From the NCBI GenBank assembly GCA_964545585.1, contig CAZJFT010000003.1, positions 1 to 44,342 on the forward strand: 44,342 bases of DNA. Reading direction: 5' to 3'. Below, piece by piece: positions 1 through 8,801 of this stretch. Under the pieces are notes generated by a model, which did not search any database, was not told where the DNA came from, and saw nothing but the letters and a program-made list of their open reading frames with translations. How positions within the stretch are numbered: the stretch's first letter is position 1; every line of letters begins with the position of its first letter. Source of the stretch: UBA9642 sp964545585 (lineage in GTDB: Archaea > Nanobdellota > Nanobdellia > Woesearchaeales > UBA9642). The translations under genes and the position numbers were made by a program.

Positions 1-3000
1 GATAAGTTATAGAAACAACAGGAAGAGTGTTGACAGCACCAGCAGTTTCATAAGCGCCGATGTCCCAAGCAGCACCTTGAGGCCTAGATATTCCGTCCTT
101 ATCCAAATTATATTGAGAACCTAAAGAAGTTCCTGCATCAATACCTATAGATCCGGCATCTAATCTGAAGTTCTGCAATAATTCATTTACGAACTCAGGA
201 TTGCCATATCTTCCGTTAATGTCAAACCCTGCCGCTTGCCATTGTGCGAAATTCCTTATGGTATTGTTGAAGAAATATGTAGAATTCGGCGCATAGTATA
301 GATTATAATCCCAGTTTGCAGGAGGAATTGACGCACCATCAATATTTACAAGAACAATTGATGGTTTATCGCTCATTATTATATTGTTCTTTATCTCTGA
401 ATTAGGACTGTCCCTGAATGATATTACACCCCACCCGCCGCCTACAAGAGTATTCCCATAAGCAAGCATCCTTGCATTGCTTCCGAAATAATTTGAATTC
501 GTCAACAATGCATTCTTTGTACTTGGACCATATATGATGTTGCCGTATGCGAGCAATGTGCCGTTGCTAGTGGTTATGTATATGCCTTGTGCATTGCTGA
601 CTTTGCTATTGTTCTGCCAGATGAAATTATACCTATAAGTCATGTCTGTATCCATGAAAGACTGTATGCCATCATTATGACCATCATCACTAGAATTGTT
701 CGGGTCACCAGACCAATTATTGTTCATCAAAATATAATTATGTTCATAAACATTGTTGTAATTCTTCTGGGAGTATATTCCGTCTGTCTGTGCACTGCTG
801 TTCTTAGGCGTATCAAACTTATTATTTCTTACAGTTATATGGTCGCTAGTCTGCACAAATACTCCGCCATGTCCTGTAATGAAGAATTCGCAATCCTCAA
901 CAGTGACATATTTGGATGCGCCGCTGGTGGTATATACTGAGCCACTTGATCCTCTTATCTGTACTCTTGCGCCATCCTTGAATTTCAAATTAGATATTGT
1001 CAAGTATTGCTTATTGTCGATATATATCCCTTCAGAACGTACTGATTGTCCATCTAAAGTAACAGGACCGTTATGATTTGCATCAACACCTTTTGTTATG
1101 ATTATGGGATTACCTGCAATGCCGGATGCTCCGACTGTCATCTGTTCATAATAAGATTTTCCACTAATCCCTCCTGAAATATAAATCGTGTCGCCTGGCT
1201 GCACGTTATTCCAGTTTATTGCAGAGAATGAATTCCATGCAGTAGCCCAAGATTGACCATTACCACCAGCAGGAGCAACATTATCAACATACCATTTGCC
1301 AGAAGTATTGGTACTATTCGTCAGAGTCACAACATTAACAGTTATTGATGTCGAATTAGTCGATAGGTTAGTGTTGTCATACGCCCTTGCATAAACAGCA
1401 TAAGTTCCTGCAACAACATTAGTCCATGCATAAGAGTAAGGGAATGTTGTATCAGTACTCATTAATGCATTATTACTGTAGAATTCTACTTTCGCAATGC
1501 TTCCATTAGGATCAGAAGCTAAAGCGACAACAGTGATGTTGCTGCTAGCATTGAAAGTAGAACCAGTCACTGGACTTGATATTGATACTATCGGGGGATT
1601 ATTAGGACATTGTAAGTCTGCACCGCTGCAGTCCTCATCAACACCATTTCCGCAGATCTCTGTTGCACCAGTATAGATATTTGCATTATTGTCATCACAA
1701 TCGTCTACAGGACCATATATAACGCACCACAACAATAATTCCTGATTATGTCCATCATTATCAGTATCACAGAAACCAGTACAACCATTATTCAACACAC
1801 CATCACAATCCTCATCAATATCATTATTACATATTTCTGTCTGCTGCGTCGGAGCAATGCATGTACCCCAATTATTATTAGTACAAGTCTGAGTGCCTAC
1901 AGCACATATTCCAGGCTGACCAGTAGCGCAGGACTGAGTGTCGCCAGCATTACAAATTATTGAAGGAGCTTCTCCTTCTATCGCTCCGATTGTCGGATGC
2001 GATGGATCTCTAGGGTTCCCATAGAAGTCAGTGTCTATGTTCATCCAGAAACCATTTGCAACAGTGACTGGAATTCCTTTGCCTACTTGCGGGCTTGATG
2101 AACTCAATGGAGAGTAATCATTTGCCGCAATATTTCTGAATGTTGGTGCCTGTGTTGTTATCGTATGATTCTCTTGTCCAGTCACTGAATTCCAATTAGG
2201 ATACCATACGCTCATATAGTTTGTACCCCAAGTCCCCCTTATCTTCTGTGGTGCAGTGAACGCATCTGGAACATTTGCGAAATAATAAAGATTATAGTCA
2301 TTCCTGTGCCTATATATCGCATTCCAGTCACCATCGAACCTGAAAGGCTGCAAAGAGCTCCATCCTGAATACGTAGAATAGTATATGTTATTTACGAAGT
2401 TCACTTCGTTGCTTCCGACATTATTCATTATGTTCTGCTGACCATCCTCTATTATCGTGTTGTATGCGATTATTCCCCTGCTAGAATTCATCACATCCTC
2501 TGGCAATCCTGTAGGATAATGGAAACCTGTATGCTTGTCTATATCGTATGGTGTTCCTGAGCGTATGAATATATTATTGTAGAATGCAAACTCCTCACAG
2601 TATCTAGTATAGAGATTTGGATATGGATTGTCAATGAATATATTGTTCCTGATTATAGGCCTCTTTATTGTTGTCGTATCATTAGAGTTAGTTGCAGGGA
2701 ATATCTGTATAGGAGGATGGTTTGTCGCGCCTTTCATTATGCTGTTCTCCATCAAGAAATAATCTGCCTGCCCACCAGAATTCTTCCTTACCCATATTAT
2801 AGTCCTAGGTCCTTGGTTGAAAGTAGATCCTCTTATAGTTACATATCTACCATACACCAAGATTAAATGATTAGATGATGAGCCTACGTTAGAGGGATAC
2901 TTTGAAGCCACCTTTTCCCAAGTGATATGATCTCCCTGAACATAAGCAAGTACTTTTGCAGGAGTATCCTGTTGGATGACCATATTCTTAAATATATTAT

Positions 3001-5407
3001 AATCTCCGTTCATGTTTATCGCGCCATTATTTATGTAGCTGCTCTTCAGTATGGTAGATTGCTGTCCTGTGACATTCACAGTATCCACATTGAAGTCATT
3101 GGGTGATATTGTTCCTTCCCAAGTTATAGGATTCTCTGCAGTACCATCCTTGTTGAAGCTCAATGATGACGATGCAATATTATAAGTGCCTGCAGCGAGA
3201 TGTATTCTGTCTCCAGGAACTGCGTTAGCTGCAGCCTCATAGATTGTCCACTCGTTTCCTTGAGTACCGTCATGCAATCCTGCACCAGTTGGCGAGACAT
3301 AACGTGTGAAGTTCTCAGTTATATTAAGGCATGTTCCACAATCCTGAGGACATGTACTGCAAGATTCTGTTGCTGCACAATACTCATTGCCGCAAGTCTC
3401 AGGCACAGGATTTATTCTTACTAATGCAGTCGCTGTAGCAGAATCACCATCATTATCATATGCAATGACTGTTATCGTATAATTTCCTAATTGTGCATTG
3501 TTCCAATTATAGATGTAAGGATACATGGTGTCATTTAGCAGGAATGCAACAGAATTTGATGTACTCCTATAGAATTCCACCCTATCAATTGTCCCATCAG
3601 GATCATTCGCAGAAACATTTATAGTTATGTTTGAACCGACTACAAATGCCTCATTGTTTACAGGCGATAAGATATAAACATTAGGCAATATATTCTGCAA
3701 TATAGGCCCTTCATAAGTTTTCAGCATCAGATAATCCATCTTCGTATTCCTCTCTCTACCATAGAATGTGAATGTATGCAATCCGGCTTCCAAGTCATAT
3801 ATCATCGGGTCATACATGAAATAAGTAGAATTGCCGTTAGGACCTCTCAATCGCACAGTATCATCCAAGACGCCTGCACCATCAATGCTGTCATATACAT
3901 AAGCATTATTCCCTTGAGCATTGAAACCATCTAATCCAATATAGAATGAATCCGTACCTGAAGTAGGGTCTACCATTCCAGTATCAATAACGTATTGTCC
4001 AGAAACAGGGACATTGAAAGAATATGATATACTGTTCTGTTCATCAACATCAGTATAAACATAACGTTCAGTCAAATTTATATTATTAGATATTGTAAAC
4101 CCATTGTTTGTACCGACCTCTGCCTGCACCATAACATTCACACCGTAAGACACATTCTGCGGGCACAATATAATTCCATCGCAATTCTCATCGACAGAAT
4201 TGCCGCATATCTCTGTCGCGAATGGATTTATGTTTGAATTTGTATCATCACAATCTATCGGTGGGAGAGAAGGATAATATCCAACGCAGAAAGTCACAAG
4301 TGTACCATCTGTGACATATGCATTGTCCCCATCATTATCTACATAATTTGCATGCTGATATGTCTGATCCTCATCTATCTGCCCGTCACAATCATTATCT
4401 ATATAATCACAATATCCCACTCCATCTACTAACCCTTCATACACTCCAGGATTTATATCAGGATCATTATCATTGCAATCATCTCCACCGCAACCGGAAT
4501 AGTTATAACCATCACCATCACCATCAAAACAAGGAGGAGGCATAGTAGTACAATCACGCACATCAAAAGTACAATCAGAATTACATTGCAATAATCCTCC
4601 TAAGAAAGGACCTACATCATCGCATGTCAACCCCCCTAAATCGGCACCATCACATTCCTCAGCACCGTTTAATATGCCGTCTCCACAATATTCATTCTGA
4701 CATCCTTCATCTACCTGTCCGTCGCAGTCATCATCGATGCCATTGTCACATACTTCTAATGCCCCAGGATTAATATTCACATTCACATCATTACAATCCT
4801 CTTGAGAATGTAGGCATAATTCTGAAGTTGGCTTCCCATAACCATCTTTATCATTGTCTGCACATTGAGTTGCGGACAAGGATAATAGTACGGAGTCTAT
4901 CTTTACTTGAGGATCCCTTCCTTCGATTTTTATCGTGTGAGTGCCTGGATTCAAGAACCATTCTTTCTTCCCGTTCAAAGATACATCATTCCATCTATAA
5001 TTGTTTGATTCAACTGCTTCGACGAGAGCTTTTTCATTAGTGTTCAATTGAAGATAGAAGGAATTATGCTGTGCATAAGGTGTTGACGTAGCGACTTTTG
5101 TCGATATCTTGTAAAGACCTGCCTTATCGATATTGAACGAGTAGCTTATGCTCCCTGAACCATCAGGACTATAGACATATTGTTTATCAGACGCCTTAGG
5201 GTCTTCACCTATCATGAAACCTTGACTAGAGCCTGTCTCTGCCTCGAATGAGAGTGCAGGAGAAAGCGCGATGCTGCCGCCACCCTTGCCTTTGGCAGCG
5301 AATCCATAATACTCGCCGTTATTATATGCAGATAATAATGTCATTATTATTATACCAATCACTGCCACAGCGCTAACTATGCCTAATCTAATAGAATCTG
5401 ATTTCAT
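1..5407 (-). CDS. Giant secreted modular surface protein, 3' end cut by window edge
   Basis: Read on the minus strand from ATG at 5407, the frame reaches the window edge in phase (1802 codons). I translated residues 1-262 and the last 34 codons base by base and the rest more quickly, seeing no stop. Residues 1-35 form a signal or anchor helix. A carbohydrate-binding-like beta domain follows (about 45-175), then MopI-type repeats of the form CDDxNxxINPG..E.C.N..DDDCDG (about 182-415) with a CGDG..N..EECDG segment inside. Next are a second CBM-like domain (about 420-555), an Ig-like domain (about 570-660), a beta-helix with pectate-lyase-like ladders (about 700-1143), more Cys-rich and MopI repeats (1150-1268), another Ig (1265-1360), a second beta-helix (1363-1786) ending RPQGAAWDIGAYE, and the start of a third Ig. 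Shine-Dalgarno GAGGTG lies at 5420-5415. The family suggests an adhesin or glycan-binding surface protein; no enzyme activity can be claimed. Confidence 0.93.
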   Translation of the reverse strand, partial: MKSDSIRLGIVSAVAVIGIIIMTLLSAYNNGEYYGFAAKGKGGGSIALSPALSFEAETGSSQGFMIGEDPKASDKQYVYSPDGSGSISYSFNIDKAGLYKISTKVATSTPYAQHNSFYLQLNTNEKALVEAVESNNYRWNDVSLNGKKEWFLNPGTHTIKIEGRDPQVKIDSVLLSLSATQCADNDKDGYGKPTSELCLHSQEDCNDVNVNINPGALEVCDNGIDDDCDGQVDEGCQNEYCGDGILNGAEECDGADLGGLTCDDVGPFLGGLLQCNSDCTFDVRDCTTMPPPCFDGDGDGYNYSGCGGDDCNDNDPDINPGVYEGLVDGVGYCDYIDNDCDGQIDEDQTYQHANYVDNDGDNAYVTDGTLVTFCVGYYPSLPPIDCDDTNSNINPFATEICGNSVDENCDGIILCPQNVSYGVNVMVQAEVGTNNGFTISNNINLTERYVYTDVDEQNSISYSFNVPVSGQYVIDTGMVDPTSGTDSFYIGLDGFNAQGNNAYVYDSIDGAGVLDDTVRLRGPNGNSTYFMYDPMIYDLEAGLHTFTFYGRERNTKMDYLMLKTYEGPILQNILPNVYILSPVNNEAFVVGSNITINVSANDPDGTIDRVEFYRSTSNSVAFLLNDTMYPYIYNWNNAQLGNYTITVIAYDNDGDSATATALVRINPVPETCGNEYCAATESCSTCPQDCGTCLNITENFTRYVSPTGAGLHDGTQGNEWTIYEAAANAVPGDRIHLAAGTYNIASSSLSFNKDGTAENPITWEGTISPNDFNVDTVNVTGQQSTILKSSYINNGAINMNGDYNIFKNMVIQQDTPAKVLAYVQGDHITWEKVASKYPSNVGSSSNHLILVYGRYVTIRGSTFNQGPRTIIWVRKNSGGQADYFLMENSIMKGATNHPPIQIFPATNSNDTTTIKRPIIRNNIFIDNPYPNLYTRYCEEFAFYNNIFIRSGTPYDIDKHTGFHYPTGLPEDVMNSSRGIIAYNTIIEDGQQNIMNNVGSNEVNFVNNIYYSTYSGWSSLQPFRFDGDWNAIYRHRNDYNLYYFANVPDAFTAPQKIRGTWGTNYMSVWYPNWNSVTGQENHTITTQAPTFRNIAANDYSPLSSSSPQVGKGIPVTVANGFWMNIDTDFYGNPRDPSHPTIGAIEGEAPSIICNAGDTQSCATGQPGICAVGTQTCTNNNWGTCIAPTQQTEICNNDIDEDCDGVLNNGCTGFCDTDNDGHNQELLLWCVIYGPVDDCDDNNANIYTGATEICGNGVDEDCSGADLQCPNNPPIVSISSPVTGSTFNASSNITVVALASDPNGSIAKVEFYSNNALMSTDTTFPYSYAWTNVVAGTYAVYARAYDNTNLSTNSTSITVNVVTLTNSTNTSGKWYVDNVAPAGGNGQSWATAWNSFSAINWNNVQPGDTIYISGGISGKSYYEQMTVGASGIAGNPIIITKGVDANHNGPVTLDGQSVRSEGIYIDNKQYLTISNLKFKDGARVQIRGSSGSVYTTSGASKYVTVEDCEFFITGHGGVFVQTSDHITVRNNKFDTPKNSSAQTDGIYSQKNYNNVYEHNYILMNNNWSGDPNNSSDDGHNDGIQSFMDTDMTYRYNFIWQNNSKVSNAQGIYITTSNGTLLAYGNIIYGPSTKNALLTNSNYFGSNARMLAYGNTLVGGGWGVISFRDSPNSEIKNNIIMSDKPSIVLVNIDGASIPPANWDYNLYYAPNSTYFFNNTIRNFAQWQAAGFDINGRYGNPEFVNELLQNFRLDAGSIGIDAGTSLGSQYNLDKDGISRPQGAAWDIGAYETAGAVNTLPVVSITY

Positions 5408-5446
5408 GCAACCACACCTCACGCATTGGTGAATAATTGGAGAATA

Positions 5447-5459
5447 GTATTTATAAATG
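5447..5459 (-). promoter_or_regulatory. TATA box of the giant surface protein gene
   Basis: On the minus strand the element reads CATTTATAAATAC, centred about 46 bases before the ATG at 5407. Transcription would begin near 5427 and give a leader of about 20 nt holding the GAGGTG ribosome site. This is one of the few genes here with a Shine-Dalgarno leader. Confidence 0.7.
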
Positions 5460-5494
5460 TTTGCCATAAATATTAATCAATAGTATAATAAAGA

Positions 5495-5765
5495 AAGCGT
5501 GCATGCCTGAGGATGGATCCCATAGCCCAAACCAGTTGATCCTAGGTTTCCCTCCCCTCCGCGACCCCTAAAGCACCAACGCAATAACTTAGGACTGCTA
5601 CATTCCTGTCCTGATCCGTTTCATTAAAGTATCGATCAATAGGGACAGAGGATCGACAGTACATCCAGGACTGGCCTGAACTATGAAGACCGCTCCTCAG
5701 GCTTCGACTCCACCTAAAGTCCGTTTATGGTAACAGGCGAGGACTAACCGCCCAGTCTAGCACAA
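5495..5765 (-). ncRNA. ffs: Signal recognition particle (7S) RNA
   Basis: The minus strand shows the archaeal SRP RNA layout. The 5' Alu part begins CTAGACTGGGCGGTTAG and continues through CCTGTTACCATAAACGG. The helix 8 core reads GGATCAGGACAGGAATGTAG followed by CAGTCC, with a GGAA tetraloop and the usual asymmetric loops for SRP54 binding. The terminal helix can pair GTGC (5763-5760) with GCAC near 5500; ends are estimated from this pairing. It targets nascent membrane and secreted proteins to the Sec translocon, matching the giant exported protein next door, whose promoter begins only about 40 bases beyond the RNA's 3' end. The helix 8 apical stem has A-U where many archaea have C-G pairs. 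Confidence 0.9.
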
Positions 5766-5784
5766 TAACTGTGAATAAGAGGGC

Positions 5785-5794
5785 GTTTTTAAAG
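5785..5794 (-). promoter_or_regulatory. TATA box of SRP RNA
   Basis: The minus strand reads CTTTAAAAAC about 26 bases before the predicted 5' end of SRP RNA near 5764. This is the expected archaeal TATA spacing and supports the RNA's orientation and 5' end. Confidence 0.65.
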
Positions 5795-5841
5795 TTAATT
5801 AAAAACATAACAAATATAAAGTTTGAGTCATAAGCAATATC

Positions 5842-6468
5842 ATGTCTAAAATATTCATTCCAGGGACAGCGGGGGACCATGATTCTGTGTATGAAGGTAA
5901 GAGTTCTGGCGGAATAATCATCGATGGAGAGATAACTATTGTCATAGACCCAGGGATAGGGTTCATTGTCAAGTCTGGACTGAAAAAGGTTGACCTGATA
6001 CTTATGTCTGACACCGAATTGCTATATAGCAATGATGCAAAAGCACTCATCAAGAGGTTCAATGCACGAGTCTTCGATGATAATCATGAGAGCATAAAGA
6101 AGGTGCAGAACTCATTCAGGATAGTGACTCCGAAATACGTCCTAGGATACATAAACAATCCAAAGCTAACTAAAGGATTTGCAGAAGAGTTCAAGGATGT
6201 AAACATACTGGTCTTCAGATGTGAAACCACAAAAATAGACGACATGATAAATATCATTGAATATACAAATCCTGAGCTTGCGATATTGATAGGATTCAAG
6301 AAAGGGATTGATGCACTTGAATATTCCAGGAATGTTAAGAAAGAATTGCAGAAATACAAGAAAGATCATCTCAAGACACAGATAATCGCAGCAAAAGAAC
6401 AGATGACAATCAATCCGGATTCCTACAACATAAAACTGAAACAGAAGAGCTTGAAAGGATTCATATGA
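5842..6468 (+). CDS. Metallo-beta-lactamase-fold protein lacking the metal-binding motif
   Basis: This 208-residue protein opens like a metallo-beta-lactamase-fold hydrolase: IPGTAGDHDS (6-15), a GGIIIDG strand (23-29) and IDPG (35-38). The motif that should come next, THxHxDH, is missing; the aligned stretch reads LMSDTELLYSNDAKALI (54-70) with no histidine. It therefore probably cannot bind the usual two metals and is better seen as a structural or binding member of the fold. The start is ATG 5842, with a TATA-like AATATAAAG about 25 bases upstream, so the mRNA should be leaderless. A K-rich C-terminal tail could bind nucleic acid, which is inference. Confidence 0.75.
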   Translation: MSKIFIPGTAGDHDSVYEGKSSGGIIIDGEITIVIDPGIGFIVKSGLKKVDLILMSDTELLYSNDAKALIKRFNARVFDDNHESIKKVQNSFRIVTPKYVLGYINNPKLTKGFAEEFKDVNILVFRCETTKIDDMINIIEYTNPELAILIGFKKGIDALEYSRNVKKELQKYKKDHLKTQIIAAKEQMTINPDSYNIKLKQKSLKGFI

Positions 6469-6533
6469 TAAGATAATCACTATTTAGTGGACATAAAGAT
6501 AATATTTAAAAATCATGATTCTTAACAAAAAAC

Positions 6534-7499
6534 ATGCGAGAACCAATATTATATGATCCGATAAAATACGTCATCAACATCGCAGAGATAGTGGATAGCT
6601 TCGATGGAGAAAAATTCATGGACACATCCATGATAATAACCCCCCCAATATCATTGTATGATCCTGAAAAGAAAGAATATAAAGGAGTAAGTCTGGGCCT
6701 TTTGAGCAGTATGCTGAAATTCTATTCCAATACAGCAAAATATAATCGCATATCATCCGATATAATAAAGAATGTGAATGCCTTTTATGATAACCTCCTT
6801 GAGATCATAAATCCTGATATAATGATAACACCTGAAGTATTCGCTGAAATAAAGAAATCAAATAAACACCAGGATATGCTGACGAAAAAAACAGAAGAAA
6901 TGTACCGCATCAAAACAAGGGGAGTATTCTATAAAGGCACTGCAAGGAAAAAGACTGCAGAATACATATCAAAAAACAATCCATCCATACCTTTCAGGAT
7001 AGGAGAGCGATTCTATAAGATGAACAAATCGAAAATCCATAAGATAAAAAAGACAATGGACGAGATATTATCCACAGAAAAAAAGTCAATTGAACAGGTT
7101 ATGAATAGTTCAATGACGCACGTGAATGTGTTCAAGGAGTTGGACGAGAGATACTCGGACATATATGAAAACATATTAGACGTGACAACAGAAGCATTCG
7201 AGAGATACAAGAAAAGGAGCAATAAAAACCATAATAACTCCTCTGACCATAAGATACTTGCAGAGACAATACTATATTCCCATCTGCTCGGGAAAAAAAT
7301 ATTGTTCCTAACCGCAGACAACGATTACAAACATATCGCTATGGAGATGAAGAACCTTGAAATGAACAATCCATTATCCGCCAAAGTGGTGATAGTTGAT
7401 AGAGTCACTCCTAAAAATCATCACGTAATGCCATATTTCGAGAAGGCATGCACGATAACATATAATGGCGGATTCAAGGTCGAACACAAGGCAGCATAA
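6534..7499 (+). CDS. Large PIN-domain protein (putative ribonuclease)
   Basis: The 321-residue protein has scattered but recognisable PIN nuclease landmarks: FMDTSMIITPP (D30) at the first strand, MITPEVFAEI (E101 or E105), SSDHKILAETILYSHLLG (D238) and LTADND (D262, D264). These acidic residues would bind the catalytic metal. A long lysine-rich helical insertion (about residues 110-230) separates the two halves, so the protein is more than twice the size of a typical toxin PIN. The TATA box ATATTTAAAAATC sits about 25 bases before ATG 6534, implying a leaderless message. The ASCH gene begins one base after its stop, so the two are almost surely cotranscribed. No antitoxin-like gene precedes it. 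Confidence 0.75.
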   Translation: MREPILYDPIKYVINIAEIVDSFDGEKFMDTSMIITPPISLYDPEKKEYKGVSLGLLSSMLKFYSNTAKYNRISSDIIKNVNAFYDNLLEIINPDIMITPEVFAEIKKSNKHQDMLTKKTEEMYRIKTRGVFYKGTARKKTAEYISKNNPSIPFRIGERFYKMNKSKIHKIKKTMDEILSTEKKSIEQVMNSSMTHVNVFKELDERYSDIYENILDVTTEAFERYKKRSNKNHNNSSDHKILAETILYSHLLGKKILFLTADNDYKHIAMEMKNLEMNNPLSAKVVIVDRVTPKNHHVMPYFEKACTITYNGGFKVEHKAA

Positions 7500-7500
7500 G

Positions 7501-7857
7501 ATGAAAGTTCTCTCATTGAAACAACCATTTGCAGAACTCGTAGTTTCAGGCAGTAAGAAGATAGAATTGCGTAAATGGAACACTAAATTCCGTGGAGAAT
7601 TCTATGTACATGCGTCAAAGATTCCTGATTCTAAATCAATGAAGAAATTCGGTTATTTAGAATTGCCTACAGGATGCATCGTTGGGAAAGCGACATTGAT
7701 TGATGTCAAGCATTATTCTAATGATGCAGAAAGGAAGAAAGATGCTTCATTGCATCTTGCTGATGGCGACTGGGGAGATTACGGATTCATCTTAAAAGAT
7801 GCGAAAAGAATCAAACCAATCCCTGCAAAAGGGAAATTGAATTTCTGGGAATTTTAG
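7501..7857 (+). CDS. ASCH-domain protein
   Basis: This is a 118-residue single-domain protein with the ASCH signature at the N-terminus: LSLKQPFAELVVSGSKKIEL, then R.W and FRGEFYVHASK. ASCH domains are PUA-related beta-barrels thought to bind RNA or modified nucleotides; some hydrolyse modified cytidines, but I cannot assign a substrate. An upstream in-frame start exists, but ATG 7501 directly follows the PIN gene's stop and gives the canonical MKVLSLKQPF start. The 3' end overlaps the convergent presenilin-like gene by four bases. The pairing with a PIN protein suggests a shared role on RNA, which is inference. Confidence 0.88.
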   Translation: MKVLSLKQPFAELVVSGSKKIELRKWNTKFRGEFYVHASKIPDSKSMKKFGYLELPTGCIVGKATLIDVKHYSNDAERKKDASLHLADGDWGDYGFILKDAKRIKPIPAKGKLNFWEF

Positions 7858-8801
7858 ATGAGAAGAACAATAGCCCATCCTATCAAACATCCTGCTGTGA
7901 CGAATGGCATTGCTGGATAGAAGCGGTCCTTCTTTGCGAAGAAGAACAGTAATGCGAGTGCGATTGTCGTCGTAAGAATCATTATTGAGCTTTGCATGAA
8001 TGCCTGCGATTTTGTCAATCCTTCACGCAATAACCCTTCCATGACTGCACCAGTCATAATCAACGGGAACACCACATCTCCTCCACCGAGTATCGCAGTC
8101 TTTGGTTTTGATTTAGGTATAGTTGACGTATCTAATTTCTTAGCGAATTTCCCGTTTATCGAAGATTTCTGCACCTTCATATCCTTCATCTTGTATGGTA
8201 TCATCAATCCTGCGAAGACATTGCTTTTAGTCTGGAACTTCGCCATCTTCACCATATGTTTTGACTTCCATACAGCATACATGTCATATATTGATATAGC
8301 AATCAACAGCATTATCGCCCAGAAAACATCGAAGATAGGAACTAGAAGGACCGCGATTCCTGAATACACTAAAACTTCCGTAATATTATGTATAAATATG
8401 TTAGGCTTCCAGATCTTCCATATTGCAAGAACCAAAGCCAACAGCATCGCAACATCATAATTGAACAATATCTTTGCCTTCACCAAAACACCTATAGATA
8501 GGCTCAAAGCCATCCACACGGCAAGGAAGAACCAATACTTCCAGATGTTTGCCTGCTTGAATTTTACAAGAATCAGAACAAGGATGGTTCCTATAGCTAT
8601 TCCAATGACCAAATATAGGAAGCTTCCGAACCCCTCAGTCTGAGGCCTATCACCAAGACTCGTGTCTCCATGACTCACAACAATGTCCCCTTCTGCATTT
8701 ACAGCAACAGTAGAATCCTTGTTTATCAGCCACAAGCCTGTGACCTGCGCCAATAAGAAGAATGAAAGTAACATCAATGTTATTGTAAGATTATGCTTCA
8801 T
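7854..8801 (-). CDS. Presenilin/signal peptide peptidase-like intramembrane aspartyl protease
   Basis: The 315-residue polytopic protein carries all three hallmarks of family A22: YD in IAISIYDMYAVW (172-173), GxGD in ILGGGDVVF (D242) and PAL-like PAMP (296-299). The two aspartates cleave substrates inside the membrane. A hydrophilic loop (about 181-233) lies between the two catalytic helices, as in archaeal homologues. A soluble stretch after the first helix (about 27-57) probably faces outside. The start overlaps the DedA stop by four bases (ATGA), so the two are translationally coupled. Likely substrates are leftover signal peptides or membrane proteins. Confidence 0.9.
   Translation of the reverse strand: MKHNLTITLMLLSFFLLAQVTGLWLINKDSTVAVNAEGDIVVSHGDTSLGDRPQTEGFGSFLYLVIGIAIGTILVLILVKFKQANIWKYWFFLAVWMALSLSIGVLVKAKILFNYDVAMLLALVLAIWKIWKPNIFIHNITEVLVYSGIAVLLVPIFDVFWAIMLLIAISIYDMYAVWKSKHMVKMAKFQTKSNVFAGLMIPYKMKDMKVQKSSINGKFAKKLDTSTIPKSKPKTAILGGGDVVFPLIMTGAVMEGLLREGLTKSQAFMQSSIMILTTTIALALLFFFAKKDRFYPAMPFVTAGCLIGWAIVLLI

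Noticed and set aside
4180..4760. Repeated ATC/CAT-rich triplets that look like a repeat array or CRISPR-like pattern
   Set aside because: They are the Asp/Asn codons of MopI repeats in the coding frame, with no constant-length spacers.
587..5040. Six plus-strand open frames across the left end
   Set aside because: They lie opposite the 1802-codon minus-strand frame whose protein has clear domains; the plus-strand versions have no family features.
6534..7857. PIN toxin-antitoxin system
   Set aside because: The PIN protein is over twice toxin size and its neighbour is an ASCH protein, not an antitoxin.
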